From contig JAOARM010000018.1 in NCBI GenBank assembly GCA_025210515.1, forward strand, positions 1 through 64,000: a DNA stretch of 64,000 nt. The letters run 5' to 3'. Of the stretch, positions 45,768 to 55,316 are shown piece by piece. This DNA comes from Vallitalea sp. (GTDB taxonomy: Bacteria > Bacillota > Clostridia > Lachnospirales > Vallitaleaceae). The position numbers were made by a program, and so were the translations under genes. Below the pieces are notes generated by a model. It did not search any database. It was not told the DNA's origin and saw only the letters and a list, made by a program, of their open reading frames with translations. Positions within the stretch are counted from its first letter, which is position 1, and each line of letters begins with the position of its first letter.

Positions 45768-46772
45768 TTAATATTCTTTATTTTCAAAAGGAAATAATAA
45801 CTTTTGATTTTCTGGTGTATATAAATTATCTTTATTAATAATAACTGCCCCTGTATCTACTGTATGAGGTGCTTTTTCACCATTATTAATGTCAATTGCC
45901 TCTTTAACTCCTTGATATCCCATATTAAAAGGTTTCTGAACTATTATCATATCAATAACTCCTAATTCTAATTTACTAACGATTTCCTCATTAGAGTCAA
46001 ATCCAACTACATGAATCTTTCTTTTTGCATCTAATTCATCAATAGCTCTTGCGATTCCTATTAATGATGTTTCATTAGCACCAAATATGGCTGTTACATT
46101 AGGATATTCTTGTAAAATCTCAAGTGTTTTTTCATAGGCAACATCAATTGACCCATTACAATACCATGTTTTATCTATTAAATCTATATCTTTATATTTA
46201 CTAATTGAATCTCTAAATCCAGCTTCTCTTTGAAATGCTGTTGATGTCCCTTGTACATAAGACAAAACTGCAACTTGACCTTTTTCTTGTAATAAAGATG
46301 CCAACTCATTTGCTATACTTTTAGCTGCCATTACATTATCCGTACCAATAAAACTATGCTCAAAATCTAATTCAAGAGCAGAATCAATAGTAACAAGTGT
46401 AATCCCATTATCTACTACTTCTTTTGCAACTGTACTAAGTTTCTTATAATCCGTGGCAGCTATAACTATAGCAGTTGGCTTCTTCTTGATAGCATCTTTT
46501 ACAATCTGTATTTGCTTGTCTACTTCTATTTCATTATCAGGACCATCAAAGATCATTTCTAAGTTTAACTCCATAGCAGCAATTTCTGCTCCCTTTCTAA
46601 CCGTTTCCCAAAACTCAAAAGTTGGACCTGTATTAATAGATTTTACGATAACATATACTACTGGCTTATCGTTATTATTTTGTCTAACAGATGTTGCTAG
46701 AAAAAGCCCAATAACTATTAACATAAAAAACAATGTTATTATACTAATTGGTATTGTATATTTCTTCATCAT
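45768..46772 (-). CDS. Membrane-anchored sugar-binding sensor protein (RbsB fold)
   Basis: 334 residues with a single N-terminal hydrophobic anchor and no lipobox, followed by a periplasmic-binding-protein type 1 fold (VIVKSINTGPTFEFWETVRKGAEIAAMEL, IFGANETSLIGIARAI). It resembles the transporter's binding protein at 37008, but the lack of lipidation and its place directly after a YesM/YesN pair suggest a co-sensor, as described for XylFII-LytS-YesN in clostridia. It overlaps the kinase gene by 29 bases. Confidence 0.8.
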   Translation of the reverse strand: MMKKYTIPISIITLFFMLIVIGLFLATSVRQNNNDKPVVYVIVKSINTGPTFEFWETVRKGAEIAAMELNLEMIFDGPDNEIEVDKQIQIVKDAIKKKPTAIVIAATDYKKLSTVAKEVVDNGITLVTIDSALELDFEHSFIGTDNVMAAKSIANELASLLQEKGQVAVLSYVQGTSTAFQREAGFRDSISKYKDIDLIDKTWYCNGSIDVAYEKTLEILQEYPNVTAIFGANETSLIGIARAIDELDAKRKIHVVGFDSNEEIVSKLELGVIDMIIVQKPFNMGYQGVKEAIDINNGEKAPHTVDTGAVIINKDNLYTPENQKLLFPFENKEY

Positions 46773-48555
46773 CTTCTCCTCCTTGTTTTTGTAGGAGTAA
46801 CCAAGCTTTTACACATGTTCCTTCATATAATTCACTTTCTATTTCTAGTCCATATTCTTCTCCATAATGAAGTTTAATTCTATTATCTACATTTCTAACC
46901 CCAACACCGCCTAGTTTTTTTCCTTTTGGTATTGCATACTTTTTATTAAATAGTATATTAATATCTTCTTCGCTCATACCAACACCGTCATCTTCTACAG
47001 TAATTAGAATTTTATCTTGACATTTGGCAACTTTAATATCAATACATCCGCCACCGGGTACATTTTTAATTCCGTGATATATGGCATTTTCAACAATTGG
47101 TTGTATAATTAATTTTATTATTTTACATTTTTTTAAATCTTCTTGTACAGAAATAGTATAGTTCAGATGATCTCCATATCTTATTTTTTGTATTCTAAGA
47201 TAATTTTCTACATGTTCTATTTCTTCCTCAATAGTTATAAATTCTTGTCCTTTACTAATACTTATTCTAAATAGTTTAGCCAGTGCAGATGTCATTATAA
47301 CTACAGCTTTATAATTTTTGGATTCAGCCATCCATATTATTGAATCAAGAGTGTTATATAGAAAATGTGGATTTATCTGAGCCTGTAAAGCTTTCAATTC
47401 ATTTTTTCTTTTGTTTTTCTCTATAATTTTATTTTGTCTAACAAGATTATTAACTCTATTTATCATAAGATTATAAGCTTTTGCTAGATCGCCAATTTCA
47501 TTATCTTGCTCAATTTCAATTGTCACATCCAGATTTCCATCTTCCACTTGATGCATAGCATTTACTAGTTTTTTAATTGGTGATAAAATACTTCTAGATA
47601 TTATTATTGATAAAACTACAGATATAAAAATAGCTAATATACCCATTATTAAAAAGAATCTAATTAAGTTAGGTTTATACGATAAAATATCTTCCATATA
47701 AACAGAACTTACAACTTTCCAACCAGAATAATCTGAAGTAGTTATTGTATATTGTTTTTTCTTTCTATCTTCTACAACTGTTTTTGTACCGTCTTCTGAA
47801 TTAAGTATTATACTTAAATCTTCACTTTTTAATCCACTATATAAAAGCTGTTGTTTTGGGTGATATACTATATTGCCATTTTCATCAACTATAAATATAT
47901 ATCCTTTTTGTCCTAACTTAATAGATCTCACCATATCATTAATTAGATTATAATTAATATCCACTAATAAAACACCTAAAGTATTATTACTATAAGGACT
48001 TTCTAGCAATGTACTACATGATACAACCCATTTATATTGAGATTTGAATAGTCTTTGTATATGGGACTGGGATACTACAAATTTACCTTCTTTTTTTGCT
48101 TTATCATACCAGTCAAATTCATCAAATTGTATATTATCTTTTAACTCAAGCTCATTAGTATTATTGTGAAGAACTTTTTTATTATCTGTTACTAACATAA
48201 TGCTTATAATATCATTTCTTGATTCAACATAAGTATTAAAATGACTTGTAATGTCTTTCTCCAATTCTGTATTGTTAGTCTCAACATAGTTGTTAACATC
48301 AATATTATATTTGATGTTTTCTGCAATATCTTCTACAGTTTTTAGATAATAATCAATATCATTATTTACTTGTTTTACTAATTGAAATACATATTCATTA
48401 GTATTATCTTCTACAACTGTACCTGTAATATAATATGATAAAAAAGCAATGGTACTTATAATAACAAATATTAACAAGGAAAAAGAAAGGGTTATAATAA
48501 CCTGTATACTTCTTATATTTTTCTTATCTATAATTTTAGCTAGTATTTTTATCAA
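46744..48555 (-). CDS. Sensor histidine kinase, YesM/LytS-like
   Basis: 603 residues: transmembrane helices at about 17-40 and 295-318 flank an extracellular dCache-type domain; a HAMP segment follows (LVNAMHQVEDGNLDVTIE), then the phosphoacceptor region ALQAQINPHFLYNTLDSIIW and an ATPase domain with VENAIYHGIKN and DDGVGM. The start is TTG, overlapping the regulator's stop by 4 bases, with GAGGT 6-7 bases upstream. The kinase probably reads the binding protein encoded next. Confidence 0.9.
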   Translation of the reverse strand: MIKILAKIIDKKNIRSIQVIITLSFSLLIFVIISTIAFLSYYITGTVVEDNTNEYVFQLVKQVNNDIDYYLKTVEDIAENIKYNIDVNNYVETNNTELEKDITSHFNTYVESRNDIISIMLVTDNKKVLHNNTNELELKDNIQFDEFDWYDKAKKEGKFVVSQSHIQRLFKSQYKWVVSCSTLLESPYSNNTLGVLLVDINYNLINDMVRSIKLGQKGYIFIVDENGNIVYHPKQQLLYSGLKSEDLSIILNSEDGTKTVVEDRKKKQYTITTSDYSGWKVVSSVYMEDILSYKPNLIRFFLIMGILAIFISVVLSIIISRSILSPIKKLVNAMHQVEDGNLDVTIEIEQDNEIGDLAKAYNLMINRVNNLVRQNKIIEKNKRKNELKALQAQINPHFLYNTLDSIIWMAESKNYKAVVIMTSALAKLFRISISKGQEFITIEEEIEHVENYLRIQKIRYGDHLNYTISVQEDLKKCKIIKLIIQPIVENAIYHGIKNVPGGGCIDIKVAKCQDKILITVEDDGVGMSEEDINILFNKKYAIPKGKKLGGVGVRNVDNRIKLHYGEEYGLEIESELYEGTCVKAWLLLQKQGGEDDEEIYNTN

Positions 48556-50174
48556 GACGATACCTCTCTTTTTCTATACTGTGTAGGTTTTACTCCGATT
48601 TTTTTCTTGAAATTGTAACTAAAATAATGTGGATCTTCGTACCCAATCTTTTCTGATATCTCATATACCTTCAGATCAGTATTGATAAGTAATTCTTTTG
48701 CCTTATCCATTCTTAATTTTGTTAAATAATCTATAAATGTTGTTTTAGTTTCGTTCTTAAACATTTTACTAAAGTAACTAGAACTTACGTTTAAATGCTC
48801 ACATATTAAATTAATATCTAAATCTTTATTATGATAATTATTATGAATAAACCTAAATGCCTTCTGTATCTGGGATGTTCTTAAATCTATTCGTTCTATA
48901 TTAATATTAGTAGCAAGATCATTACATAATTTATTATAATAATCTTTTACTTCATCAATTTTCTCTTTTCTAAACACCTCATTAAACACATTAAAATCTA
49001 TAGAAAGATCTTGTGATGTCTCACTTCTAATATCTTCATATGATTTTAGTATAGTTGTAGTTATTCTAAGTAGAATAGTTCGATAGTCAGAAATATTAAC
49101 ATCTGAAAATCTAATAATACTAAATATATAATCTATAATTTTAGATATTTTATCTGCTATTCCTATTTTAATCGCATATTCTAGTTCTCTAAGAGCTTCT
49201 TCAATTTTCATATAAGTAAATGAGGATTTTTTTTCTACATCTCTTTTATATATTATTCTACTGCTTCCTTTTAAGACTCTATACTCAAGAGCTACTAAAG
49301 CATCTTTATAAGAAAAATGTATATCTTGAAGATTATCGTAAGTATCTCCAATACCAATGTAAATATCTATTTCATAATATCTATTAACACATACTATTAT
49401 TTCATTTAATATACTATCTATCATGGTTCTGTAATCAGCAGTTGTTTTATTGTTATTTTTTAATATAATTATTAACTGATTATCAATACCCATAATACAA
49501 TTATTTTGATTATAACTATTAAGAATTTCATTGCATATATTTAGTATGGCGAATTCAAGAAGTTGATAATCTAATTTCCAGTTTAACTTTGCAACTTCAA
49601 CTAAATTTTCTGGCATAAGTACTGCTATAGAATATTCTTTTCCACTTAAATCAATATCTAATGTTTTTAGCTTTTCTTGAATATCATCTCCACTAATTCT
49701 ATTTGACAATAAGTTCATCAAAAATTTTTCTCTTAAAATATCTCTATTTTTTTCAACTTGTTTTTTAAGAGCAATTAGATTCGTTCTCTTTGAAAATTCT
49801 TCATCTAATTCATTTTTGATATTTTTTAATAAATCAGTGAATTCATCGGCAGTAATTGGTTTTAATAAATAATGTGCTACACCTAATTCTACTGCTTTAT
49901 GAGCATATTCAAATTCATTATAACCTGTAATAATAACTATTTTAACAGTAGGTAATATTTTCTTTGCCTTACTTGATAATTCAAGCCCGTCCATAAATGG
50001 CATACATATATCTGTTAAAATGATATCTACCGAGTTATTTTCTATATATGCTAAAGCATCTTGTCCATCACCTGCAATATGCACTAGGTCATATCCAAGT
50101 TTTTCCCATTCAATAATGTTACATATTGCATTTCTAACAGGCACTTCATCTTCAACAATAATAACTTTATACAT
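48552..50174 (-). CDS. Response regulator, YesN-like, with AraC-type DNA-binding domain
   Basis: 540 residues: receiver domain at about 1-120 (IIVEDEVPVRNAI, phosphoacceptor Asp in DIILTDICMPFMDG, conserved Lys in LLKPI), a ~280-residue middle region and an AraC-type HTH at about 435-540 (CEHLNVSSSYFSKMFK, ISEKIGYEDPHYFSYNFKKKIGVKPTQYRKR). First gene of the four-gene sensing operon. The direct repeats before the ABC transporter promoter at 40708 are a possible target. Confidence 0.92.
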   Translation of the reverse strand: MYKVIIVEDEVPVRNAICNIIEWEKLGYDLVHIAGDGQDALAYIENNSVDIILTDICMPFMDGLELSSKAKKILPTVKIVIITGYNEFEYAHKAVELGVAHYLLKPITADEFTDLLKNIKNELDEEFSKRTNLIALKKQVEKNRDILREKFLMNLLSNRISGDDIQEKLKTLDIDLSGKEYSIAVLMPENLVEVAKLNWKLDYQLLEFAILNICNEILNSYNQNNCIMGIDNQLIIILKNNNKTTADYRTMIDSILNEIIVCVNRYYEIDIYIGIGDTYDNLQDIHFSYKDALVALEYRVLKGSSRIIYKRDVEKKSSFTYMKIEEALRELEYAIKIGIADKISKIIDYIFSIIRFSDVNISDYRTILLRITTTILKSYEDIRSETSQDLSIDFNVFNEVFRKEKIDEVKDYYNKLCNDLATNINIERIDLRTSQIQKAFRFIHNNYHNKDLDINLICEHLNVSSSYFSKMFKNETKTTFIDYLTKLRMDKAKELLINTDLKVYEISEKIGYEDPHYFSYNFKKKIGVKPTQYRKREVSS

Positions 50175-50327
50175 ACCGTAACCCCCTAGATTTCTGTATA
50201 TACTTATGAAAAAATCTGTTTTTGTGTCTATTGTCTTTTGTTGCTCTTTGTTATTTGTAGAATACTAAAATAATATCACACAAAAAAAGATTTTTCAACT
50301 TGGATAGAATAGCGTAAATGATACAAA

Positions 50328-50375
50328 AGGCTATAAGTTAATAAATTTTACGAAAATCTATCATCCAATAGCCCT
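50328..50375 (-). terminator. Terminator of the histidine-degradation operon
   Basis: AGGGCTAT pairs with ATAGCCT at the ends of a 48-base dyad with an internal AGATTTT/AAAATTT stem; the minus strand continues TTTTG. It lies 26 bases after the cyclodeaminase stop. Confidence 0.65.
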
Positions 50376-50400
50376 TATAAGCTTCTAAATAAAATAACTA

Positions 50401-51018
50401 TTATATATCTATATTTTGCAATATCTCTTTCTCTAGCTTAATAGTTTTATCTTCAATATCTTCCACTTCTATAGTTAACTTATTTATGAAATTATTATCA
50501 CTAATTGATTGTAGATTAATCTTGACATTATATAGAGCAGATAAGACTGAGGTTCTTGCCATCATTACTGATACTGCACCGTCAGTTACTGCATTTTCAT
50601 TACCATTTTTAATTACTTTTTCAGAAAGGGACATAAGAGAATATGATATATTAGCAACTTCTAATGGAATAGATGCGGCATATTTTAATGAGTCTTCTAT
50701 AGCTGTTTTTCTAAGTGATTTTTCTTCTTGAGTATCTTTTGACATTTTGTATGCTTTCATAACTTTATTAAAAGCTTGTGAATCTAAGTCAATGTACTTT
50801 AATAGTTCTTGTCTATACTTACTAGCTTTTTTTATAATCTCTTGCATCTCTTCATTAACTACTTCATACTTTTTCTTGCCAATAGTTAGATTAGCAACCA
50901 TCTCGATCAAAGCCGCTGATGTAGCACCACTTTGTGCCGCAATACTACCTCCACCTGGTACTGGATTTTTAGATGCAGTTTCATCTAAGAATTCAGCTAC
51001 ACTTTTGTCTATCAACAT
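50401..51018 (-). CDS. fchA: Formiminotetrahydrofolate cyclodeaminase
   Basis: 205 residues, all-helical cyclodeaminase family. The motif ASKNPVPGGGSIAAQSGATSAALIEMVANLT is diagnostic. It converts 5-formimino-THF to methenyl-THF and ammonia; in mammals the domain is fused to FtcD, here it is separate. Its ATG overlaps the end of hutI by 7 bases, with AAGGAGG inside hutI. It completes recovery of the one-carbon unit from histidine. Confidence 0.9.
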   Translation of the reverse strand: MLIDKSVAEFLDETASKNPVPGGGSIAAQSGATSAALIEMVANLTIGKKKYEVVNEEMQEIIKKASKYRQELLKYIDLDSQAFNKVMKAYKMSKDTQEEKSLRKTAIEDSLKYAASIPLEVANISYSLMSLSEKVIKNGNENAVTDGAVSVMMARTSVLSALYNVKINLQSISDNNFINKLTIEVEDIEDKTIKLEKEILQNIDI

Positions 51019-52271
51019 AACTTGTCCTCCTTATCATATACAACTTTACCATCTTTTATAACTGTTTCTACAGTACTTACTCCAATATGATATGGAATAA
51101 ATTTATATGATGGGAATTCATGAATTACTATATCGCCTTTTTTATTAATATCTATGCTTCCAATTTGATCTGCTCTATCAATAGCTGCTGCGCCATTTAT
51201 TGTAAGTGCAGTTATAGTTTCTTCGATTGACATATTCATATATAGTGTTGCTAAAGCAATTATTAGTGGTATAGATTCTGTAAAACAGCTTCCAGGATTA
51301 AAATCTGTTGCAAGTGCAACTGCTAAATTATTGTCTATCATATATCTTGCTCTTGCATAGTTTTCTTTCAAACTAAATGCGGTACCAGGAAGTAAAGTGG
51401 CTACTACATTATTTAACTCCATCTCTCTAATACCTTCATCAGATGCCATAAGTAAATGATCTGCTGACGTAGTTTTTAATTTTGCTGCTAATTTAGCTCC
51501 TCCAAGATTAACTATTTCATCTGCGTGAATTTTTAACTTCAATCCTTGTTCTCTAGCTGTGACTAGTATTCTCTCAGATTGTTCTATAGAAAATACTCCT
51601 TCTTCACAAAACACATCGCAAAATTCAGCTAGTTCCCTATCTACTACATATGGTAATACTTCATTAATCATATAATCTATATATTCATCTTCTTTTCCTT
51701 TATATTGTTTTGGTAGTGCATGTGCACCTAGAAAAGTAGATACTACATCTATTTTATGTCTTTTATTTAATTTCTTCATTATCTCTAGTTGTTTTATTTC
51801 TGTTTCATAATCAAGACCATATCCGCTCTTTCCTTCTACAGTAGTTACACCAAAAGAAAGCATTGAATTAAGTCTTTTCATACCTACATTAATTAAGCTT
51901 TCTTTTGTAGCTTCTTTTGTGTGAGATACAGTATTAACAATTCCCCCACCCTTTTTCATAATTTCCATATAATCATACCCTGCTAATCTCCAAGAATACT
52001 CTTCTTCTCTATATCCTCCAAAGAGAAAATGTGTATGTGAATCAACAAAGCCGGGAAGAACAGTTTTATTACTAGCATCTATTTCTTGTGCAACTTTTCT
52101 ATATTGTCTTGGAATATTTGGTGTAGTTCCAACCCATTTTATTATACCTTCTTCTATTACTAACGCACCATTTTCAATTATTCCAAGATGATTCATTTCT
52201 TTTCCTTTTTTTGCCTTATAACCGCTACATGTTACTAATTGACTGGCATTTTTTATTATCACTCTTTTCAT
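51012..52271 (-). CDS. hutI: Imidazolonepropionase
   Basis: 419 residues of the metal-dependent amidohydrolase superfamily. Zn ligands are visible as GFVDSHTHFLFGG and LKIHADEI, and the later LATDFNPGSC motif provides the Asp. It opens the imidazolone ring to formiminoglutamate. The ribosome-binding site (GAAGGGATG) is rather distant, about 12 bases from the ATG. Confidence 0.94.
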   Translation of the reverse strand: MKRVIIKNASQLVTCSGYKAKKGKEMNHLGIIENGALVIEEGIIKWVGTTPNIPRQYRKVAQEIDASNKTVLPGFVDSHTHFLFGGYREEEYSWRLAGYDYMEIMKKGGGIVNTVSHTKEATKESLINVGMKRLNSMLSFGVTTVEGKSGYGLDYETEIKQLEIMKKLNKRHKIDVVSTFLGAHALPKQYKGKEDEYIDYMINEVLPYVVDRELAEFCDVFCEEGVFSIEQSERILVTAREQGLKLKIHADEIVNLGGAKLAAKLKTTSADHLLMASDEGIREMELNNVVATLLPGTAFSLKENYARARYMIDNNLAVALATDFNPGSCFTESIPLIIALATLYMNMSIEETITALTINGAAAIDRADQIGSIDINKKGDIVIHEFPSYKFIPYHIGVSTVETVIKDGKVVYDKEDKLC

Positions 52272-52329
52272 AACTATACTTCATCCCTTCAATTACTTAT
52301 CATAAGGTAACTATACTATTAAAATATAT

Positions 52330-53229
52330 TTAATTACTTAAGTTAGTTTCAATAACTTTATCCATAGAAAATCCGTATAATCCTAAATAATAGGATGCAG
52401 TATCTACTAATGCTTCTATTGGAACTAACCCTACAACTTCACTGCCTAGAACGTTCACTCCATATCTTTTTGCTTCCATTTTTACTGTCTCAAATACACG
52501 GTACATAGAAGTTTTTGTATAGTCGGTAATGTTCATAGTAACTTGAGTAATTCCTCTATGTTCTACTTTCACTCCTCCTGCTTTAATATATCTAAATCCA
52601 CCACTTGAATGTCTTATACATTTTGCTATTTTATTAGCAATATCTATATTATCTGTATCAAGGTCAATATTATAAGCTACTAAAGGCATTCTAGCTCCTA
52701 CTGCTGTAACTCCAGCAGTTCTATGAATCTCTGCACTTCCAAAATCCGGCTTCCACTGAGAATCTTTTATTTTCTCTTTCATGCCTTCAAACTGACCTTT
52801 TCGTATCTTTGCTAAATTAGCTCTATCAGAATTACTAGCTGCATTTTCATATAAATAAACTGGGATATTGTATTTTGATGATATTTCTTCACCTGTCTCT
52901 TTAGCAAGTTTCACGCACTCTTCCATAGTCATGTTTTTAATTGGGATAAATGGTACTACATCTGTTGCCCCCATTCTTGAATGTTGCCCTTTATGTGAAT
53001 TTAGGTCAATAAGTTCTGTAGCTACACCAATTGCTTCTAGTACGGCATTTTTAACAGCTTCTGGTTCGCCAATAACTGTAACAACAACTCTATTATAGTC
53101 TTTATCAGCTTCATAATTTAATAATTTTACATTTTCTTTTCCTCTAAGAGGATTAACAATCTTCTCTATTTTCTGTAAATCTCTACCTTCACTAAAATTA
53201 GGTACACATTCTACTAATTTATTTTCCAT
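52330..53229 (-). CDS. ftcD: Glutamate formiminotransferase
   Basis: 299 residues covering the formiminotransferase N- and C-subdomains (VECVPNFSEGRDLQKIEKIV, then LIDLNSHKGQHSRMGATDVVPFIP with conserved His). It moves the formimino group from formiminoglutamate to THF, giving glutamate. The cyclodeaminase part of the mammalian fusion is supplied by fchA. CAGGAGG precedes the start. Confidence 0.93.
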   Translation of the reverse strand: MENKLVECVPNFSEGRDLQKIEKIVNPLRGKENVKLLNYEADKDYNRVVVTVIGEPEAVKNAVLEAIGVATELIDLNSHKGQHSRMGATDVVPFIPIKNMTMEECVKLAKETGEEISSKYNIPVYLYENAASNSDRANLAKIRKGQFEGMKEKIKDSQWKPDFGSAEIHRTAGVTAVGARMPLVAYNIDLDTDNIDIANKIAKCIRHSSGGFRYIKAGGVKVEHRGITQVTMNITDYTKTSMYRVFETVKMEAKRYGVNVLGSEVVGLVPIEALVDTASYYLGLYGFSMDKVIETNLSN

Positions 53230-53256
53230 ATAATAACTCCTCCTGTAGTTTTCAAA

Positions 53257-55287
53257 TTATTTCGACATTTTATTATAAACTTCTTCAATCATTTTATCAT
53301 CTGCAATATATGGTAAAGTAATATGATCAAGACCTTTCATTAAGTTATTATATTCATAACATGTTTTTACAGCGTTTTCACATGTTGCCCATGATCTTCT
53401 TGCTACTCCACCCATAACATCCCATAGTACTGCATTTCTAAGAATTTCATCTACTCTTTTACTGCCATCTAATACCATTCCAAATCCACCATTTATAGAT
53501 TTTCCTATTCCTACTCCACCACCATTATGAAGAGTAACTAAACTCATTCCTCTTGCACTGTTCCCTGCGAAAATATGAGTTGAAAGATCAGCCATAATAT
53601 TACTTCCGTCTTTAATACTAGATGTCTCTCTAAATGGTGAGTCTGTTCCACCAGTATCATGATGGTCACGTCCTAACATAATAGCGCCTACTTCTCCTTT
53701 TCTTACCATTTCATTGAATTTAAGAGCAATTTTTAGCCTACCAAATGCATCTTGGTATAGAATTCTTGCTTTAGTTCCAACAACTAATTTATTATTACTT
53801 GCATCTTTAATCCACATATAATTATCTCTATCTTGATATCTTCTTGTAGGATCAATACATTCCATAGCTCCTTTATCAGTACGTAATAAATCTTCTTCTT
53901 TGCCACTTAAACAGACCCATCTAAATGGTCCATAACCATAATCAAATAATTGAGGACCTAATATATCTTCAACATATGACGGCCATATAAACCCATCTTT
54001 GTCATTTTTCTTATTTTTGGATATCTCATTAATACCTGAATCATATATAGCTTTCATAAAAGAATTTCCATAATCAAAGAAATATGTCCCTTGTGAAACT
54101 AATTTCTTTATTACATTAAAATGATTTCTTAGAGTTATATCTACTAGCTCTTTAAATTTCTTCTTATTATTAGCTAATAAATTAGTTCTTTCTTCATATG
54201 TGATTTCTTGTGGGCAATAACCTCCATTATATACTTCATGACAAGAAGTTTGATCAGATAATAAGTCAATATGGATTATTTGATTAGATGCGTATTGTAA
54301 TAGATCTACGATATTTCCATGAAAAGCTATAGCGTAAGGTTTCTTATCTTTTATACATTCTGATGCTACTTGAAATGCTTCTTGTGGAGTTTTAGTTATC
54401 TGACTTACCCAGCCTTGCTCATATCTAGTTACTATTCTAGAATAATCAACTTCTGCAATAATACCAACACCACCAGCAATCTCAATAGCTTTTCCTTGTG
54501 CACCACTCATACCGCCAAGTCCAGAAGTTACAAATAATTTGCCTGCTAAATCTTCATCTTCATTTATACCAAGTTTTAATCTTCCAGCGTTAAGAAGTGT
54601 ACTGTAAGTTCCATGAACAATTCCTTGTGGTCCTATATACATCCAACCTCCAGCCGTCATTTGTCCATAATTAGCTACTCCAAGAGCTGCCGCTCTATTA
54701 AAATTATTATAATCATCATATGCACCTACCATAAGACCATTAGTTATTATGACTCTAGGCGCTTGCTCACTAGAATGGAATAAGCCTAATGGGTGTCCTG
54801 ACGCAATAACTAATGTTTGGTCTTTAGTTAATTTTTGTAAATACTTTTTAACTAATCTATATTGCATCCAATTCTGAAATACTCTTCCTGATTCTCCGTA
54901 TGTGACTAACTCGTATGGATAAAGAGCAATATCAAAATCTAAATTGTTATCAATCATTACTTGAAATGCTTTACCTTCGATACATTTCCCTTCATATTCA
55001 TCTATAGATTTGCCTTTTATTTCCCCCTGTGGACGAAATCTATAGCCGTATATTCTTCCAGTAGTTAACAATTCTTCTAGAAATTCTGGTGCAAGTTGTT
55101 TATGATATTCTTCTTCAATGTATCTTAGTGCGTTTTTTAGTGCTATTTGTGTCTCCTTATTAGTAAGTGTAAACTCTCTTTTAGGTGCTCTTCTTATACC
55201 ACTTATGAACTTAGGATATTTTGGTAAGCCTTCTGTAAAATCAAGCTTAATATCCATCATATTAAATATATCTGAGTTACTTAACAT
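53257..55287 (-). CDS. hutU: Urocanate hydratase
   Basis: 676 residues, the longer clostridial form of the enzyme (about 555 in Bacillus and Pseudomonas), including NAD-binding TSGLGGMSGAQGKAIEIAGG and the catalytic region GRDHHDTGGTDSPFRET. It hydrates urocanate to imidazolonepropionate. The start is placed at 55287, since AAAGGGG lies 9 bases upstream of it and would touch the ATG at 55296. Second in the operon. Confidence 0.94.
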   Translation of the reverse strand: MLSNSDIFNMMDIKLDFTEGLPKYPKFISGIRRAPKREFTLTNKETQIALKNALRYIEEEYHKQLAPEFLEELLTTGRIYGYRFRPQGEIKGKSIDEYEGKCIEGKAFQVMIDNNLDFDIALYPYELVTYGESGRVFQNWMQYRLVKKYLQKLTKDQTLVIASGHPLGLFHSSEQAPRVIITNGLMVGAYDDYNNFNRAAALGVANYGQMTAGGWMYIGPQGIVHGTYSTLLNAGRLKLGINEDEDLAGKLFVTSGLGGMSGAQGKAIEIAGGVGIIAEVDYSRIVTRYEQGWVSQITKTPQEAFQVASECIKDKKPYAIAFHGNIVDLLQYASNQIIHIDLLSDQTSCHEVYNGGYCPQEITYEERTNLLANNKKKFKELVDITLRNHFNVIKKLVSQGTYFFDYGNSFMKAIYDSGINEISKNKKNDKDGFIWPSYVEDILGPQLFDYGYGPFRWVCLSGKEEDLLRTDKGAMECIDPTRRYQDRDNYMWIKDASNNKLVVGTKARILYQDAFGRLKIALKFNEMVRKGEVGAIMLGRDHHDTGGTDSPFRETSSIKDGSNIMADLSTHIFAGNSARGMSLVTLHNGGGVGIGKSINGGFGMVLDGSKRVDEILRNAVLWDVMGGVARRSWATCENAVKTCYEYNNLMKGLDHITLPYIADDKMIEEVYNKMSK

Positions 55288-55316
55288 AAAAACCATCCCC
55301 TTTAGTTTTATTATGT

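Noticed and set aside
37008..50174. CRISPR array or tRNA genes
   Set aside because: No regularly spaced direct repeats longer than the single 21-bp tandem pair, and no cloverleaf sequences with CCA-type ends were seen anywhere in the window.
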